A stretch of 9,369 nucleotides of DNA from Fimbriimonadales bacterium (lineage in GTDB: Bacteria > Armatimonadota > Fimbriimonadia > Fimbriimonadales > Fimbriimonadaceae), in assembly GCA_026392145.1 (NCBI GenBank), contig JAPLCS010000358.1, positions 1 through 9,369 on the forward strand. Direction: 5' to 3'. A program made the position numbers and the translations under genes. Below, piece by piece: positions 1 to 5,605 of this stretch. Position 1 is the first letter of the stretch. Each line of letters begins with the position of its first letter. The notes beneath the pieces were generated by a model. It was not told where the DNA came from and did no database searches. It was given only the letters and a program-made list of their open reading frames with translations.

Positions 1-605
1 ACGTTTCGTTTGCCTGTATTGGGGTCGTGGGTGAAGACGAGAGGAAGTGTAACGAAGGGACCGCCATCCTCTGGCCAGCAGGTTAGGACGGGGATTTTTC
101 TTAAATCAATGTCCTCCCCTTGCCATACAACTTCTTGGCATAGGGCTTTAGTGACGGTCTTGGGAAGTATAGTTTTAGCCTCGCCAAACATCTGGATCAG
201 CTTTTTAACCGCCAACATTTTGTCTTTGGGGACATCTGGCGGAATCATGGCTGCAATACGCTCTGCATGTTCTTCATAGTCCTCACAACTGAGAGCCCAA
301 CTCATTCGCTGTCTGGTTGCCATCGTGTTAATGGCGACAGGGAACTCATATTTGCGAATATCAGTAGGGCGATGCTCGGGGTGAATGGAGGGATTTTTCA
401 TTACCGCACTCATGACGTTGGGACTTGATGTGCGATGGGTTGGACCAACTACGTTTTCGAAGAGGAGTGCTGGACCGCCTTTTTTGACTACCCGATCGGT
501 AATTTCCGTTATTTCCAAGTAGGGTGATACTGGTTCTTTTATTCTCACCAGTTCATTTTTAGACTCAAGGAATTTGAGGAAGTCTTGATAGTCGCGGTAT
601 GCCAT
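1..605 (-). CDS. ubiD: UbiD-family prenylated-FMN-dependent decarboxylase, N-terminal part (cut by window edge)
   Basis: The visible 201 codons match the N-terminus of UbiD proteins, which decarboxylate 4-hydroxy-3-polyprenylbenzoate or related aromatic acids in quinone synthesis using prenylated FMN. The protein opens MAYRDYQDFLKFLE, then shows the family blocks ELVRIKEPV, LEITEITDRV and GGPALLFENV. Near the edge it has CWPEDGGPF, LPLVFTHDP and GKRN. By family comparison the last Asn (residue 201) should be the metal ligand near the cofactor. The catalytic Glu-Arg-Glu set lies outside the window, so activity cannot be judged. The ATG at 605 fits the family N-terminus. No Shine-Dalgarno is seen, but TAGAAT lies 7 nt upstream, suggesting a leaderless start. 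The gene is divergent from the GNAT gene. Whether it serves menaquinone synthesis or another decarboxylation is open. Confidence 0.93.
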   Translation of the reverse strand, partial: MAYRDYQDFLKFLESKNELVRIKEPVSPYLEITEITDRVVKKGGPALLFENVVGPTHRTSSPNVMSAVMKNPSIHPEHRPTDIRKYEFPVAINTMATRQRMSWALSCEDYEEHAERIAAMIPPDVPKDKMLAVKKLIQMFGEAKTILPKTVTKALCQEVVWQGEDIDLRKIPVLTCWPEDGGPFVTLPLVFTHDPNTGKRN

Positions 606-612
606 CCGCTAG

Positions 613-618
613 ATTCTA
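613..618 (-). promoter_or_regulatory. -10-like TAGAAT of ubiD, leaderless spacing
   Basis: Read on the minus strand, TAGAAT (5 of 6 to TATAAT) is followed by 7 nt and then the ubiD ATG. The predicted transcription start would fall on or next to the start codon. No convincing -35 element was found at normal spacing. Confidence 0.45.
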
Positions 619-652
619 CGTTCTTGAATTGGGATAGATGTGCAGCTACTGG

Positions 653-658
653 TAAATT
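653..658 (+). promoter_or_regulatory. -10-like TAAATT of the GNAT gene, leaderless spacing
   Basis: TAAATT fits TAnnnT (4 of 6 to TATAAT) and sits exactly 6 nt before the ATG at 665. No Shine-Dalgarno is present in that gap. The weak match makes this plausible rather than firm; it gains support from similar spacing at ubiD and the fucosidase gene. Confidence 0.35.
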
Positions 659-664
659 GTGGCA

Positions 665-1153
665 ATGATTGAAACTCGGCTGATGACCGTTGCTGATATT
701 GAAGCGTGGATAGTGGGAGTCGAGGAACTTGAATTGCAACTTGGGAGGTACGCCTTTGATGGTGCGGTGTTGCCTCCAGATGAGTTTAAGCAGTTCCTAT
801 GCGGTGTGTTGAACCGACCTGTTTGGACAGGAGTTTGGGGTTTTATAGAAGGGAAAATTGCCGGTTCAGGAATGTTTAAGGGTGATTTGGTGGACGGCTG
901 GATTGAAATTGGCTATGGGGTGAGTCCCGAAGTTGAGGGGCGTGGAGTCGGGACTGCGATTGCGAGGCACTTAACCGAATATGCGTTAGAGTCTGGCGCG
1001 AGCGTAGTTCGTGCCCATACGCTCTCAGATGCTCCAGCTTCGCAACGAATCTTGGAAAAGCTTGGTTACCAGTACGTGGGACAATTCGAAGAACCTGAGG
1101 ATGGAATGGTCAACCGATACGAAATAGTAACGTCAGGAGAAGTGGATGAGTAA
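665..1153 (+). CDS. GNAT-family N-acetyltransferase
   Basis: This 162-residue protein is a Gcn5-related acetyltransferase, moving acetyl from acetyl-CoA to an amine. Residues 57-70 form the central strands (VWGFIEGKIAGSG), and EIGYGVSPEVEGRGVG at about 81-96 contains the acetyl-CoA phosphate-binding loop (R/QxxGxG type, here EGRGVG). Then come helix 3 and the C-terminal SDAPASQRILEKLGYQYVG at about 121-139, in which the usual Asn position is Asp. The length and pattern resemble RimJ/RimL-like or small-molecule acetyltransferases; the substrate cannot be told. A GTG at 659 is also in frame and adds two residues, but ATG 665 is preferred because a TAAATT hexamer sits 6 nt before it. It is divergent from ubiD (59 bp gap) and ends 10 bp before the convergent small membrane protein gene. 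Confidence 0.88.
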   Translation: MIETRLMTVADIEAWIVGVEELELQLGRYAFDGAVLPPDEFKQFLCGVLNRPVWTGVWGFIEGKIAGSGMFKGDLVDGWIEIGYGVSPEVEGRGVGTAIARHLTEYALESGASVVRAHTLSDAPASQRILEKLGYQYVGQFEEPEDGMVNRYEIVTSGEVDE

Positions 1154-1163
1154 TTGCTCGTCC

Positions 1164-1418
1164 TTACTCTTGCCCCGCTTCTCTTACTGCTTCGAACGCC
1201 TTGGCAGCTTTTGAGGCAGGTCCCTTCTTTGTTTCAGATTTGGGGGTTTCTGGATTGATTCTGGAAAGTACAGAAATCTTTCGCACTGATTTTTCAATGT
1301 TTCCGCCAATGCGTGGTCCAATAAGAACGTAGCCAATAAAGGCAGCGCTGAGTGGCGCGATGATCCATTTCGCGGTAAATACAACAAACTTACCTAGGGG
1401 AGTGAGTACCACCGCCAT
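1164..1418 (-). CDS. Small single-pass membrane protein, unknown function
   Basis: This 84-residue protein is not recognised as a named family. The N-terminal half (LGKFVVFTAKWIIAPLSAAF and on to about residue 33) is hydrophobic and long enough for one or two closely packed membrane segments. The C-terminal half is hydrophilic and rich in Lys, Ala and Glu (about residues 40-84, e.g. KGPASKAAKAFEAVREAGQE), probably a charged cytoplasmic tail. An upstream in-frame ATG at 1469 would add 17 residues but overlaps the divergent DUF5107 gene. ATG 1418 is chosen because TACAAT lies 9 nt before it. It converges on the GNAT gene with 10 bp between stops. It could be a real small gene or, less likely, a spurious frame; the clean membrane/tail layout favours a gene. 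Confidence 0.6.
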   Translation of the reverse strand: MAVVLTPLGKFVVFTAKWIIAPLSAAFIGYVLIGPRIGGNIEKSVRKISVLSRINPETPKSETKKGPASKAAKAFEAVREAGQE

Positions 1419-1427
1419 ACTAAATAG

Positions 1428-1433
1428 ATTGTA
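1428..1433 (-). promoter_or_regulatory. -10-like TACAAT of the small membrane protein gene
   Basis: Minus-strand TACAAT (5 of 6 to TATAAT) ends 9 nt before the ATG at 1418, so a transcript starting about 7 nt downstream would have a leader of only 2-3 nt. It overlaps the only candidate -10 of the divergent gene. Confidence 0.45.
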
Positions 1434-1435
1434 AC
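1430..1435 (+). promoter_or_regulatory. Weak -10-like TGTAAC before the DUF5107 gene
   Basis: TGTAAC (4 of 6 to TATAAT) ends 6 nt before ATG 1442, a leaderless spacing like that of neighbouring genes. There is no Shine-Dalgarno in the 23-bp gap. The match is poor, and a promoter inside the divergent gene is an alternative. Confidence 0.2.
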
Positions 1436-1441
1436 TCAACC

Positions 1442-3190
1442 ATGGCCTCACAAGTATTTGAAGACGCACTTGATTTGTATATAGACCTCCTTGAAGTCGT
1501 GCCTGAGGTGGGCAATTCTGGAGAAGAGCACACTTGGAAAAGTAGCCCTTTTCCCAATGTAGTACCCACGGGCCAGTCAGAATCGCGTCGATTTCGCACG
1601 ATTATTCTTGAGAATGAATACCTGCGACTTACTTTAGTGCCAGCACTAGGTGGTCGGTTGTTATCGGTTTATGACAAGCGATTTAATCACGAGTGTTTGA
1701 GAGGTTGGAAGACAATAAAAGCTGAGGTGGTTGATGACACTTCCATGCTGCCATTTGGTATGGTGTTTTCTGGTTGCAAAGGTACGCGAGCCAATAGTTT
1801 AGGTTCTACAGACTCCATGTTGCTTCATCCTCAAGACGAGGGTGATGCCGCAGAGGTAATCGTTGCTGAAGTCCACAGTGGATCAGAAATTTCCCATCAG
1901 ATTCGTTACATTTTGCCGCCTGCTTCGAGCTCTTTTCGCATGGAAGTGACTGTGCAGAACCGAAGCAACAAAGTAGTTCACGGTGTTCATCCTTCAATTT
2001 CTGTTTTTGGATCGAATTCTCACTTTTCAGACACGTTAGAGTTTTGCAAAGTTGGCGATTTGGCTTTCACCTATGTTCCGGGTTCACTTGTTGCGGAGGC
2101 TCAAGAGTTGACGCCTAGCGTTGATTTTGGTAGTTTGTCTCGAACTCTCGGATGGATGAGTCCAAGACAAGTCGATAGTTTTTCAATTTCGGTTTATCCT
2201 TTGCCGGCTGGGATGTCACCAACTTATGTGGGGCATGAAATGGTGGCAGAGTTGGGTAGTGAATTGAAGGTTTGCGCCGGAGTACCGCTTTTGAACCATA
2301 AGCTGGTTGTTCAAACCCAGACCGGGGATTCTTTTGAGATGCCAGTGAGTATTCATCCTGAGAAGGTGCTTGAAGTTGATTTGGGAACGGTTCCTGGGCA
2401 TGTTTTTGTGTCGCAGGTGAAGAGTGATCTGGGTGTTGTGGTTGGCACCATTCCTGACTGTGTGTTGGGGCAAGAACCAATTGAAATCAATGCTGAATTA
2501 TTGACTCCATCAAGCGGGGCTAGCAGTGAAATTAACTTTTCTAGCCTTTCGGATGTTGCTTTAGAATTGCTGCTTGCTAACGCACATCATCGGGTTGGAG
2601 CGTTAATTGAAATGGCCTCTCGATTTACACTGGCGGGTGATTACGAAATGGCGGATCGAACTTATGAGCAGGCCCTGCTCTACAATGGTGATGACCCTCT
2701 TTTGTGGTGGGCGAAGGCTGCGAATAAACGTTTAGGTGGGCTTGATGTTGATGTTGAGGAAAAGTTGGAACTACTCAACGCTCACTTTTTGAGTCCTTTG
2801 GAGCCGTGCCTTCGTGCAGAAGCCTTTTTGGGGTTGCCGCAAACTCACGGAAAGGAGCGATCGACTCTATTGGAATCTTTGAGTGAGGTGCCGGAGATGT
2901 TTATTGAGGTGGCTTGCCAGCTCATTGATGCGCGAATGTATGGTGATGCTATGCGATTTATTGATGAGGCACTTAGGCACCAATCGTTTGCGATGCTTCA
3001 TTATTTGGCAGCGGCACTATATTGCGAAAAGTCTCAAATGGTGGCTGAGGGTGTGAACCATCTTCACCAGGGGCATCGGGCGAATTATCCCCCGTATCCT
3101 TATCGATCGGCAGAGAAGTGGGCGATTAGTGCTCTTGTCGCTCGGTTTCCAGACGACTCGGTATTGAGAACCCGCTTTATGTCCAACTAG
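1442..3190 (+). CDS. DUF5107-domain protein with C-terminal TPR-like helical repeats
   Basis: This 582-residue protein begins with the DUF5107 pattern: ENEYLRLTLVPALGGRLLSV at residues 57-76, followed by YDKRFNHECL. DUF5107 belongs to the galactose-mutarotase-like beta-sandwich folds and is usually found in proteins tied to carbohydrate metabolism, often followed by TPR repeats. Here the beta-rich part runs to about residue 345. A helical part follows, with a clear TPR-like unit (LAGDYEMADRTYEQALLYNG and the DPLLWWAKA helix, roughly residues 395-430) and a second helical pair near the end (YGDAMRFIDEALRH). No signal peptide or membrane segment is seen, so it is probably cytosolic. At 582 residues it is shorter than the roughly 1000 typical of DUF5107-TPR proteins, so repeats or a middle domain may be missing. 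The ATG at 1442 lies 23 bp from a divergent start. The biochemical role is unknown. Confidence 0.8.
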   Translation: MASQVFEDALDLYIDLLEVVPEVGNSGEEHTWKSSPFPNVVPTGQSESRRFRTIILENEYLRLTLVPALGGRLLSVYDKRFNHECLRGWKTIKAEVVDDTSMLPFGMVFSGCKGTRANSLGSTDSMLLHPQDEGDAAEVIVAEVHSGSEISHQIRYILPPASSSFRMEVTVQNRSNKVVHGVHPSISVFGSNSHFSDTLEFCKVGDLAFTYVPGSLVAEAQELTPSVDFGSLSRTLGWMSPRQVDSFSISVYPLPAGMSPTYVGHEMVAELGSELKVCAGVPLLNHKLVVQTQTGDSFEMPVSIHPEKVLEVDLGTVPGHVFVSQVKSDLGVVVGTIPDCVLGQEPIEINAELLTPSSGASSEINFSSLSDVALELLLANAHHRVGALIEMASRFTLAGDYEMADRTYEQALLYNGDDPLLWWAKAANKRLGGLDVDVEEKLELLNAHFLSPLEPCLRAEAFLGLPQTHGKERSTLLESLSEVPEMFIEVACQLIDARMYGDAMRFIDEALRHQSFAMLHYLAAALYCEKSQMVAEGVNHLHQGHRANYPPYPYRSAEKWAISALVARFPDDSVLRTRFMSN

Positions 3191-3244
3191 TCGGTCAAAC
3201 CTAGTCGAATTTTTTCGTGGATTGAGTTGAATGTATAAGAAATT

Positions 3245-3273
3245 TTAACAACTTTTTCCACATTTACTAAACT
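3245..3273 (+). promoter_or_regulatory. Candidate sigma-70-type promoter of the LTxxQ protein gene
   Basis: TTAACA (5 of 6 to TTGACA, 3245-3250) and TAAACT (4 of 6, 3268-3273) are separated by exactly 17 bp. Transcription would start near 3280 and give a leader of about 54 nt that carries the AGGTG ribosome site. The region is AT-rich compared with the flanking genes. Confidence 0.45.
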
Positions 3274-3322
3274 ATGCGACAGTAGATGCGTTCCATCGTT
3301 TAGTCGGAATCATTTTCGATAC

Positions 3323-3327
3323 AGGTG
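3323..3327 (+). promoter_or_regulatory. Shine-Dalgarno AGGTG deciding the start at 3334
   Basis: AGGTG lies 6 nt before ATG 3334. A GTG at 3325, in the same frame, overlaps this site and is therefore an unlikely start; choosing the ATG also gives a cleaner signal peptide. Confidence 0.6.
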
Positions 3328-3333
3328 TCTTAC

Positions 3334-4119
3334 ATGAGATCAACTCAACAATCAATTTTTGGAAAGTTAATTGGCATTACTGCATTGGTAGTTATTGCTT
3401 CTATGACTCTTGCTCAGCAAGGTGGCGGCGGTGGACGAGGCCAAGGTGGCGGTCGTGGTCAAGGTGGATTCGGTCAGCGAGGCAACCAGATGAATGAAGC
3501 TGCCCTTTTGATGCGAAAGGACGTTCAAAAGGATCTTGGTTTGACTTCTGACCAGGTTACTAAGCTCACTGAATGGAACGAAAAGCAACGAGCTAACCGA
3601 CAGGGCGGCGGTCAAGGTGGCCAGCGACAAGGCGGCAATGGCGGTGGCGGTAATGGTGGTGGCCAGCGACAAGGTGGTGGTCAGCGACAAGGTGGCGGAC
3701 AGCTTACCGATGAACAACGAGCACAAATGGCAGCTCAGGCAAAAGAGCGACGAGAAACCATGAGAAAGGAACTTCTCACCGTTATTAGCGAAGCTCAATT
3801 GAAGCGACTCGATGAAATTTCCATCCAGTTCCAAGGCAATATGGCTATCACTCAAGCTGAAATGCAAAAGACCCTCGGTCTTTCTGCTGAGCAAATTGAG
3901 AAGGTAGCTGACCTTCAAAAGCGACAGCAAGAAGCGAATCGTGCTCTCTTCCAAAAGGTTCAAGACCAGGAAATCACCCGAGAAGACATGCAGGCATCAA
4001 TGACCAAGAATACTGACATCATGAAGACTGAACTCGGAAAGATTCTTACAGCTGACCAAGCCGCGAAACTTAAGGCTCTGCAAGGCAAGCCATTCACTAA
4101 AGAAGACGAAGGAAACTAA
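3334..4119 (+). CDS. Exported Gly/Gln/Arg-rich protein with LTxxQ motifs (Spy/CpxP-like)
   Basis: This 261-residue protein has a signal peptide (charged start, hydrophobic core ITALVVIASMTLA, likely cleavage near residue 27-28). A Gly/Gln/Arg-rich stretch follows (about 29-52), then a helical block with LTSDQ (70-74), a second Gly/Gln/Arg stretch (about 91-123) containing three GQRQGG-type units, and a long helical region with LTDEQ (124-128), LSAEQ (183-187) and LTADQ (238-242). LTxxQ motifs mark the Spy/CpxP group of periplasmic helical proteins, some of which act as chaperones or stress sensors. Here the family link rests on the motifs and helix content only, and the glycine-rich inserts are not part of classical Spy. 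Arg is coded by CGA at 14 of 18 positions. It has its own promoter, ribosome site and terminator, so it is a single-gene unit. Confidence 0.75.
   Translation: MRSTQQSIFGKLIGITALVVIASMTLAQQGGGGGRGQGGGRGQGGFGQRGNQMNEAALLMRKDVQKDLGLTSDQVTKLTEWNEKQRANRQGGGQGGQRQGGNGGGGNGGGQRQGGGQRQGGGQLTDEQRAQMAAQAKERRETMRKELLTVISEAQLKRLDEISIQFQGNMAITQAEMQKTLGLSAEQIEKVADLQKRQQEANRALFQKVQDQEITREDMQASMTKNTDIMKTELGKILTADQAAKLKALQGKPFTKEDEGN
3604..3702 (+). repeat. In-gene low-complexity Gly-Gln-Arg repeat
   Basis: The segment codes for residues 91-123 of the LTxxQ protein and is built from GGN-rich codons with three copies of CAGCGACAAGG (at 3622, 3664 and 3682). A related shorter tract lies at 3418-3480. Such tracts can vary in length by slippage; here the copies differ at third positions, so they are not perfectly tandem. 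Confidence 0.8.
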
Positions 4120-4126
4120 ATTTCCT

Positions 4127-4146
4127 TCTCTTTCGATTGAAAGAGA
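4127..4146 (+). other. Perfect 8-bp stem-loop just after the LTxxQ gene
   Basis: TCTCTTTC, loop GATT, then GAAAGAGA form a perfect inverted repeat beginning 7 nt after the stop codon. No T-run follows, so it is not itself a typical terminator. It sits 14 nt before the real terminator hairpin and may protect the mRNA 3' end. Confidence 0.6.
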
Positions 4147-4160
4147 TTCAAGAAAGGTCC

Positions 4161-4186
4161 AAGCCCTGTGAGAACGGGGCTTTTTT
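4161..4186 (+). terminator. Rho-independent terminator of the LTxxQ gene
   Basis: AAGCCCTG pairs with CGGGGCTT (8 bp including one wobble, loop TGAGAA) and is followed at once by a run of T residues ending at 4186. This separates the LTxxQ gene from motB. Confidence 0.85.
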
Positions 4187-4216
4187 GTGTTTGGATTTAT
4201 TTGTAATTCCTAAAGC

Positions 4217-4239
4217 TTGCAATTGCAATTTCCGATAAT
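4217..4239 (+). promoter_or_regulatory. Palindrome and -10-like element before motB
   Basis: TTGCAATTGCAA (4217-4228) is a perfect 12-bp palindrome and GATAAT (4234-4239, 5 of 6 to TATAAT) follows. TTGCAA is too close to GATAAT to act as its -35 (11 bp). The palindrome would sit in the promoter spacer, a usual operator position, but it is short and AT-rich and may be chance. Confidence 0.3.
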
Positions 4240-4245
4240 TTGGAT

Positions 4246-4250
4246 AGAGG
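4246..4250 (+). promoter_or_regulatory. Shine-Dalgarno AGAGG of motB
   Basis: AGAGG lies 7 nt before ATG 4258. This favours that ATG over the in-frame TTG at 4240, which would precede the ribosome site. Confidence 0.65.
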
Positions 4251-4257
4251 ACTCACT

Positions 4258-5172
4258 ATGCCTGGCGATTCAATCATTATCAAGAAGAAAAAAGTTGCTG
4301 GTCATGGCGGTCATCACGGCGGATCTTGGAAAGTAGCTTACGCTGACTTTGTCACAGCTATGATGGCGTTCTTTATGGTGCTTTGGATCATGGGTCTTTC
4401 TGATGACACCAAGCTGGAGATCCAAGGTTACTTCCAAGACCCTGCTGGGTTTATGAAGAATCCACCTCGTACCAAGACAGTAATTTCTTTGCCAGGTACC
4501 ACTCGAACCACTCAGCAAAAGCAACGTGGCGCACAGACCAATGAGTACGGAGACAAAGTGGGGATTGGTCTCGGCGGTGATGAGGCCAAAGAAGGTTTTA
4601 ATTTCGAAAAGGATTTTAAGAAGGAACTTGAAAACTCGCTGGACTTGAAATCGCTAAGTTCTCACATAGAGATTAGCTTGACCAAAGAGGGGATTCAGAT
4701 TGAACTTCTAGAGGACAAGGGTGGAGTTTTCTTTGAATCTGGAAGCAAAGTAATCAGTGAGCGAGGCAAGAAGTTGATTCAGGGAATTACACCACTTTTG
4801 AAGTCAACTGGTCGCTACATCGTTATTGAGGGACATACGGATAAGAAGCCGTATGCGGGAACGGATTATACAAACTGGGAGTTAAGCACAGAGCGGGCGA
4901 TCGCGTTCCGCCGAGCTTTGGGTGGATTTGGAATTCCTATGGACCGATTCCGAGAAGTTCGTGGGTTCGCCGATCAAAAGTTAAAGGTTCCGTCCAAGCC
5001 GTTTGCTCCTGCTAATCGTCGGGTGACGCTACTTTTACCATGGGGTAAGAAAGCGGTGAAAGAACCTGGGTCGAAGGTGGCAAAGGACCAGGTTAAGGGT
5101 GAGCTAGGACCTTCACCATTGCCAGAGATTGATATTCGAACCAAGTCAGAGAAGCCTCAACTCCGGCTTTAG
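4258..5172 (+). CDS. motB: MotB-type stator protein (OmpA-like peptidoglycan-binding)
   Basis: This 304-residue protein has the MotB layout. A Lys/His/Gly-rich N-terminus (KKKKVAGHGGHHGG) leads into WKVAYADFVTAMMAFFMVLWIM, a single membrane helix at about residues 24-46; Asp30 in YADFVTAMM is the expected ion-carrying residue. The plug-like segment is TKLEIQGYFQDPAGF (51-65), followed by a linker. An OmpA-like domain (about 155-265) contains FFESGSKVI, IEGHTDKKPY (190-199), NWELSTERA and ANRRVTLLL, which bind peptidoglycan. With MotA it would form the stator that drives the flagellar motor. No motA is present beside it: upstream is the terminated LTxxQ gene and downstream an unknown small gene. 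MotA may lie elsewhere, or the protein may serve another MotA/TolQ-like partner. The last 40 residues are a charged tail with Pro and Lys. Confidence 0.9.
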   Translation: MPGDSIIIKKKKVAGHGGHHGGSWKVAYADFVTAMMAFFMVLWIMGLSDDTKLEIQGYFQDPAGFMKNPPRTKTVISLPGTTRTTQQKQRGAQTNEYGDKVGIGLGGDEAKEGFNFEKDFKKELENSLDLKSLSSHIEISLTKEGIQIELLEDKGGVFFESGSKVISERGKKLIQGITPLLKSTGRYIVIEGHTDKKPYAGTDYTNWELSTERAIAFRRALGGFGIPMDRFREVRGFADQKLKVPSKPFAPANRRVTLLLPWGKKAVKEPGSKVAKDQVKGELGPSPLPEIDIRTKSEKPQLRL

Positions 5173-5258
5173 TGACTTTTGGATTCAAATTATTTGTCCA
5201 CAGGTGCAAAAGTGCCTGATGCTTTTGTGATCGAGCTTCCGTCTTGAAGGCTAGGAAT

Positions 5259-5558
5259 ATGGCAGTCCTTTGCGGAAACCTTTGGGAATATAATCTTGCA
5301 AAAGTAGTTGTCATTGATGTCACGGATGACTATCGATTTAGCCAACCTCCGTTACCCAGTGATCTCTACCCTGTGTTGAAAGAAACGTGGATGTTACGTC
5401 ATCAGTTGGTGAACCGTCTTCCGGGTGAAAATTTGGTGAACGGGTACCTCTACGACTGGCATGAATCACCTGAAAATGACCATGATGTTTGGTATGTTGG
5501 GGTGGTTCAGGAAGAGTTAGCTAACCAATTACTCGCTTCGAGCTCGAGAAATAATTAA
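5259..5558 (+). CDS. Hypothetical 99-residue protein
   Basis: The family is not recognised. The protein is soluble-looking and acidic, with no signal peptide or membrane helix. It opens MAVLCGNLWEYNLAKVVVID, then has a Pro-rich bend (QPPLPSDLYP), an aromatic-rich centre (GYLYDWHESP at about 62-71) and DVWYVGVVQEELANQLL near the end. This looks like a small alpha/beta domain. An in-frame TTG at 5244 would add five residues; ATG 5259 is preferred, with a weak purine-rich GAAGG/AGGAAT stretch upstream. It follows motB by 86 bp, with no clear terminator between them, so it could be co-transcribed with motB. Its stop codon is within the left arm of the terminator shared with htpX. The strong terminator and clean start support a real gene. 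Confidence 0.65.
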   Translation: MAVLCGNLWEYNLAKVVVIDVTDDYRFSQPPLPSDLYPVLKETWMLRHQLVNRLPGENLVNGYLYDWHESPENDHDVWYVGVVQEELANQLLASSSRNN

Positions 5559-5588
5559 ACGTCCCTAGCAGTATTGCTGGGGACGTTT
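5557..5588. terminator. Bidirectional terminator hairpin between the 99-residue gene and htpX
   Basis: AAACGTCCCTAGCA and TGCTGGGGACGTTT pair over 14 bp with one T-G wobble and a 4-nt loop (GTAT). The T-rich side is TTTGTCT on the plus strand and TTTAATTATTT on the minus strand, so it can end transcription from both convergent genes, better for htpX. The left arm overlaps the upstream stop codon. Confidence 0.85.
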
Positions 5589-5605
5589 GTCTCAGTAAAC
5601 GTTTC

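Noticed and set aside
10..279. 89-codon plus-strand open frame near the left edge
   Set aside because: The minus strand carries unmistakable UbiD motifs across the same bases.
2115..2480. 121-codon minus-strand open frame inside the DUF5107 gene
   Set aside because: It lacks a start context and any recognisable motif, and the plus strand is a continuous protein.
3187..3216. Repeated CTAGTCG followed by a T-run after the DUF5107 gene, a possible terminator
   Set aside because: The repeat is direct, not inverted, and no stem longer than 4 bp precedes the T-run.
3367..3963. 198-codon open frame on the minus strand opposite the LTxxQ gene, rich in Leu, Ser and Thr
   Set aside because: It is the antisense shadow of the Gly/Gln/Arg repeats; the plus strand has a signal peptide, ribosome site, promoter and terminator.
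5195..5235. Possible hairpin CAAAAG/CTTTTG after motB
   Set aside because: Only a 6-bp AT-rich stem with a 9-nt loop and no T-run, so it is not a convincing terminator.
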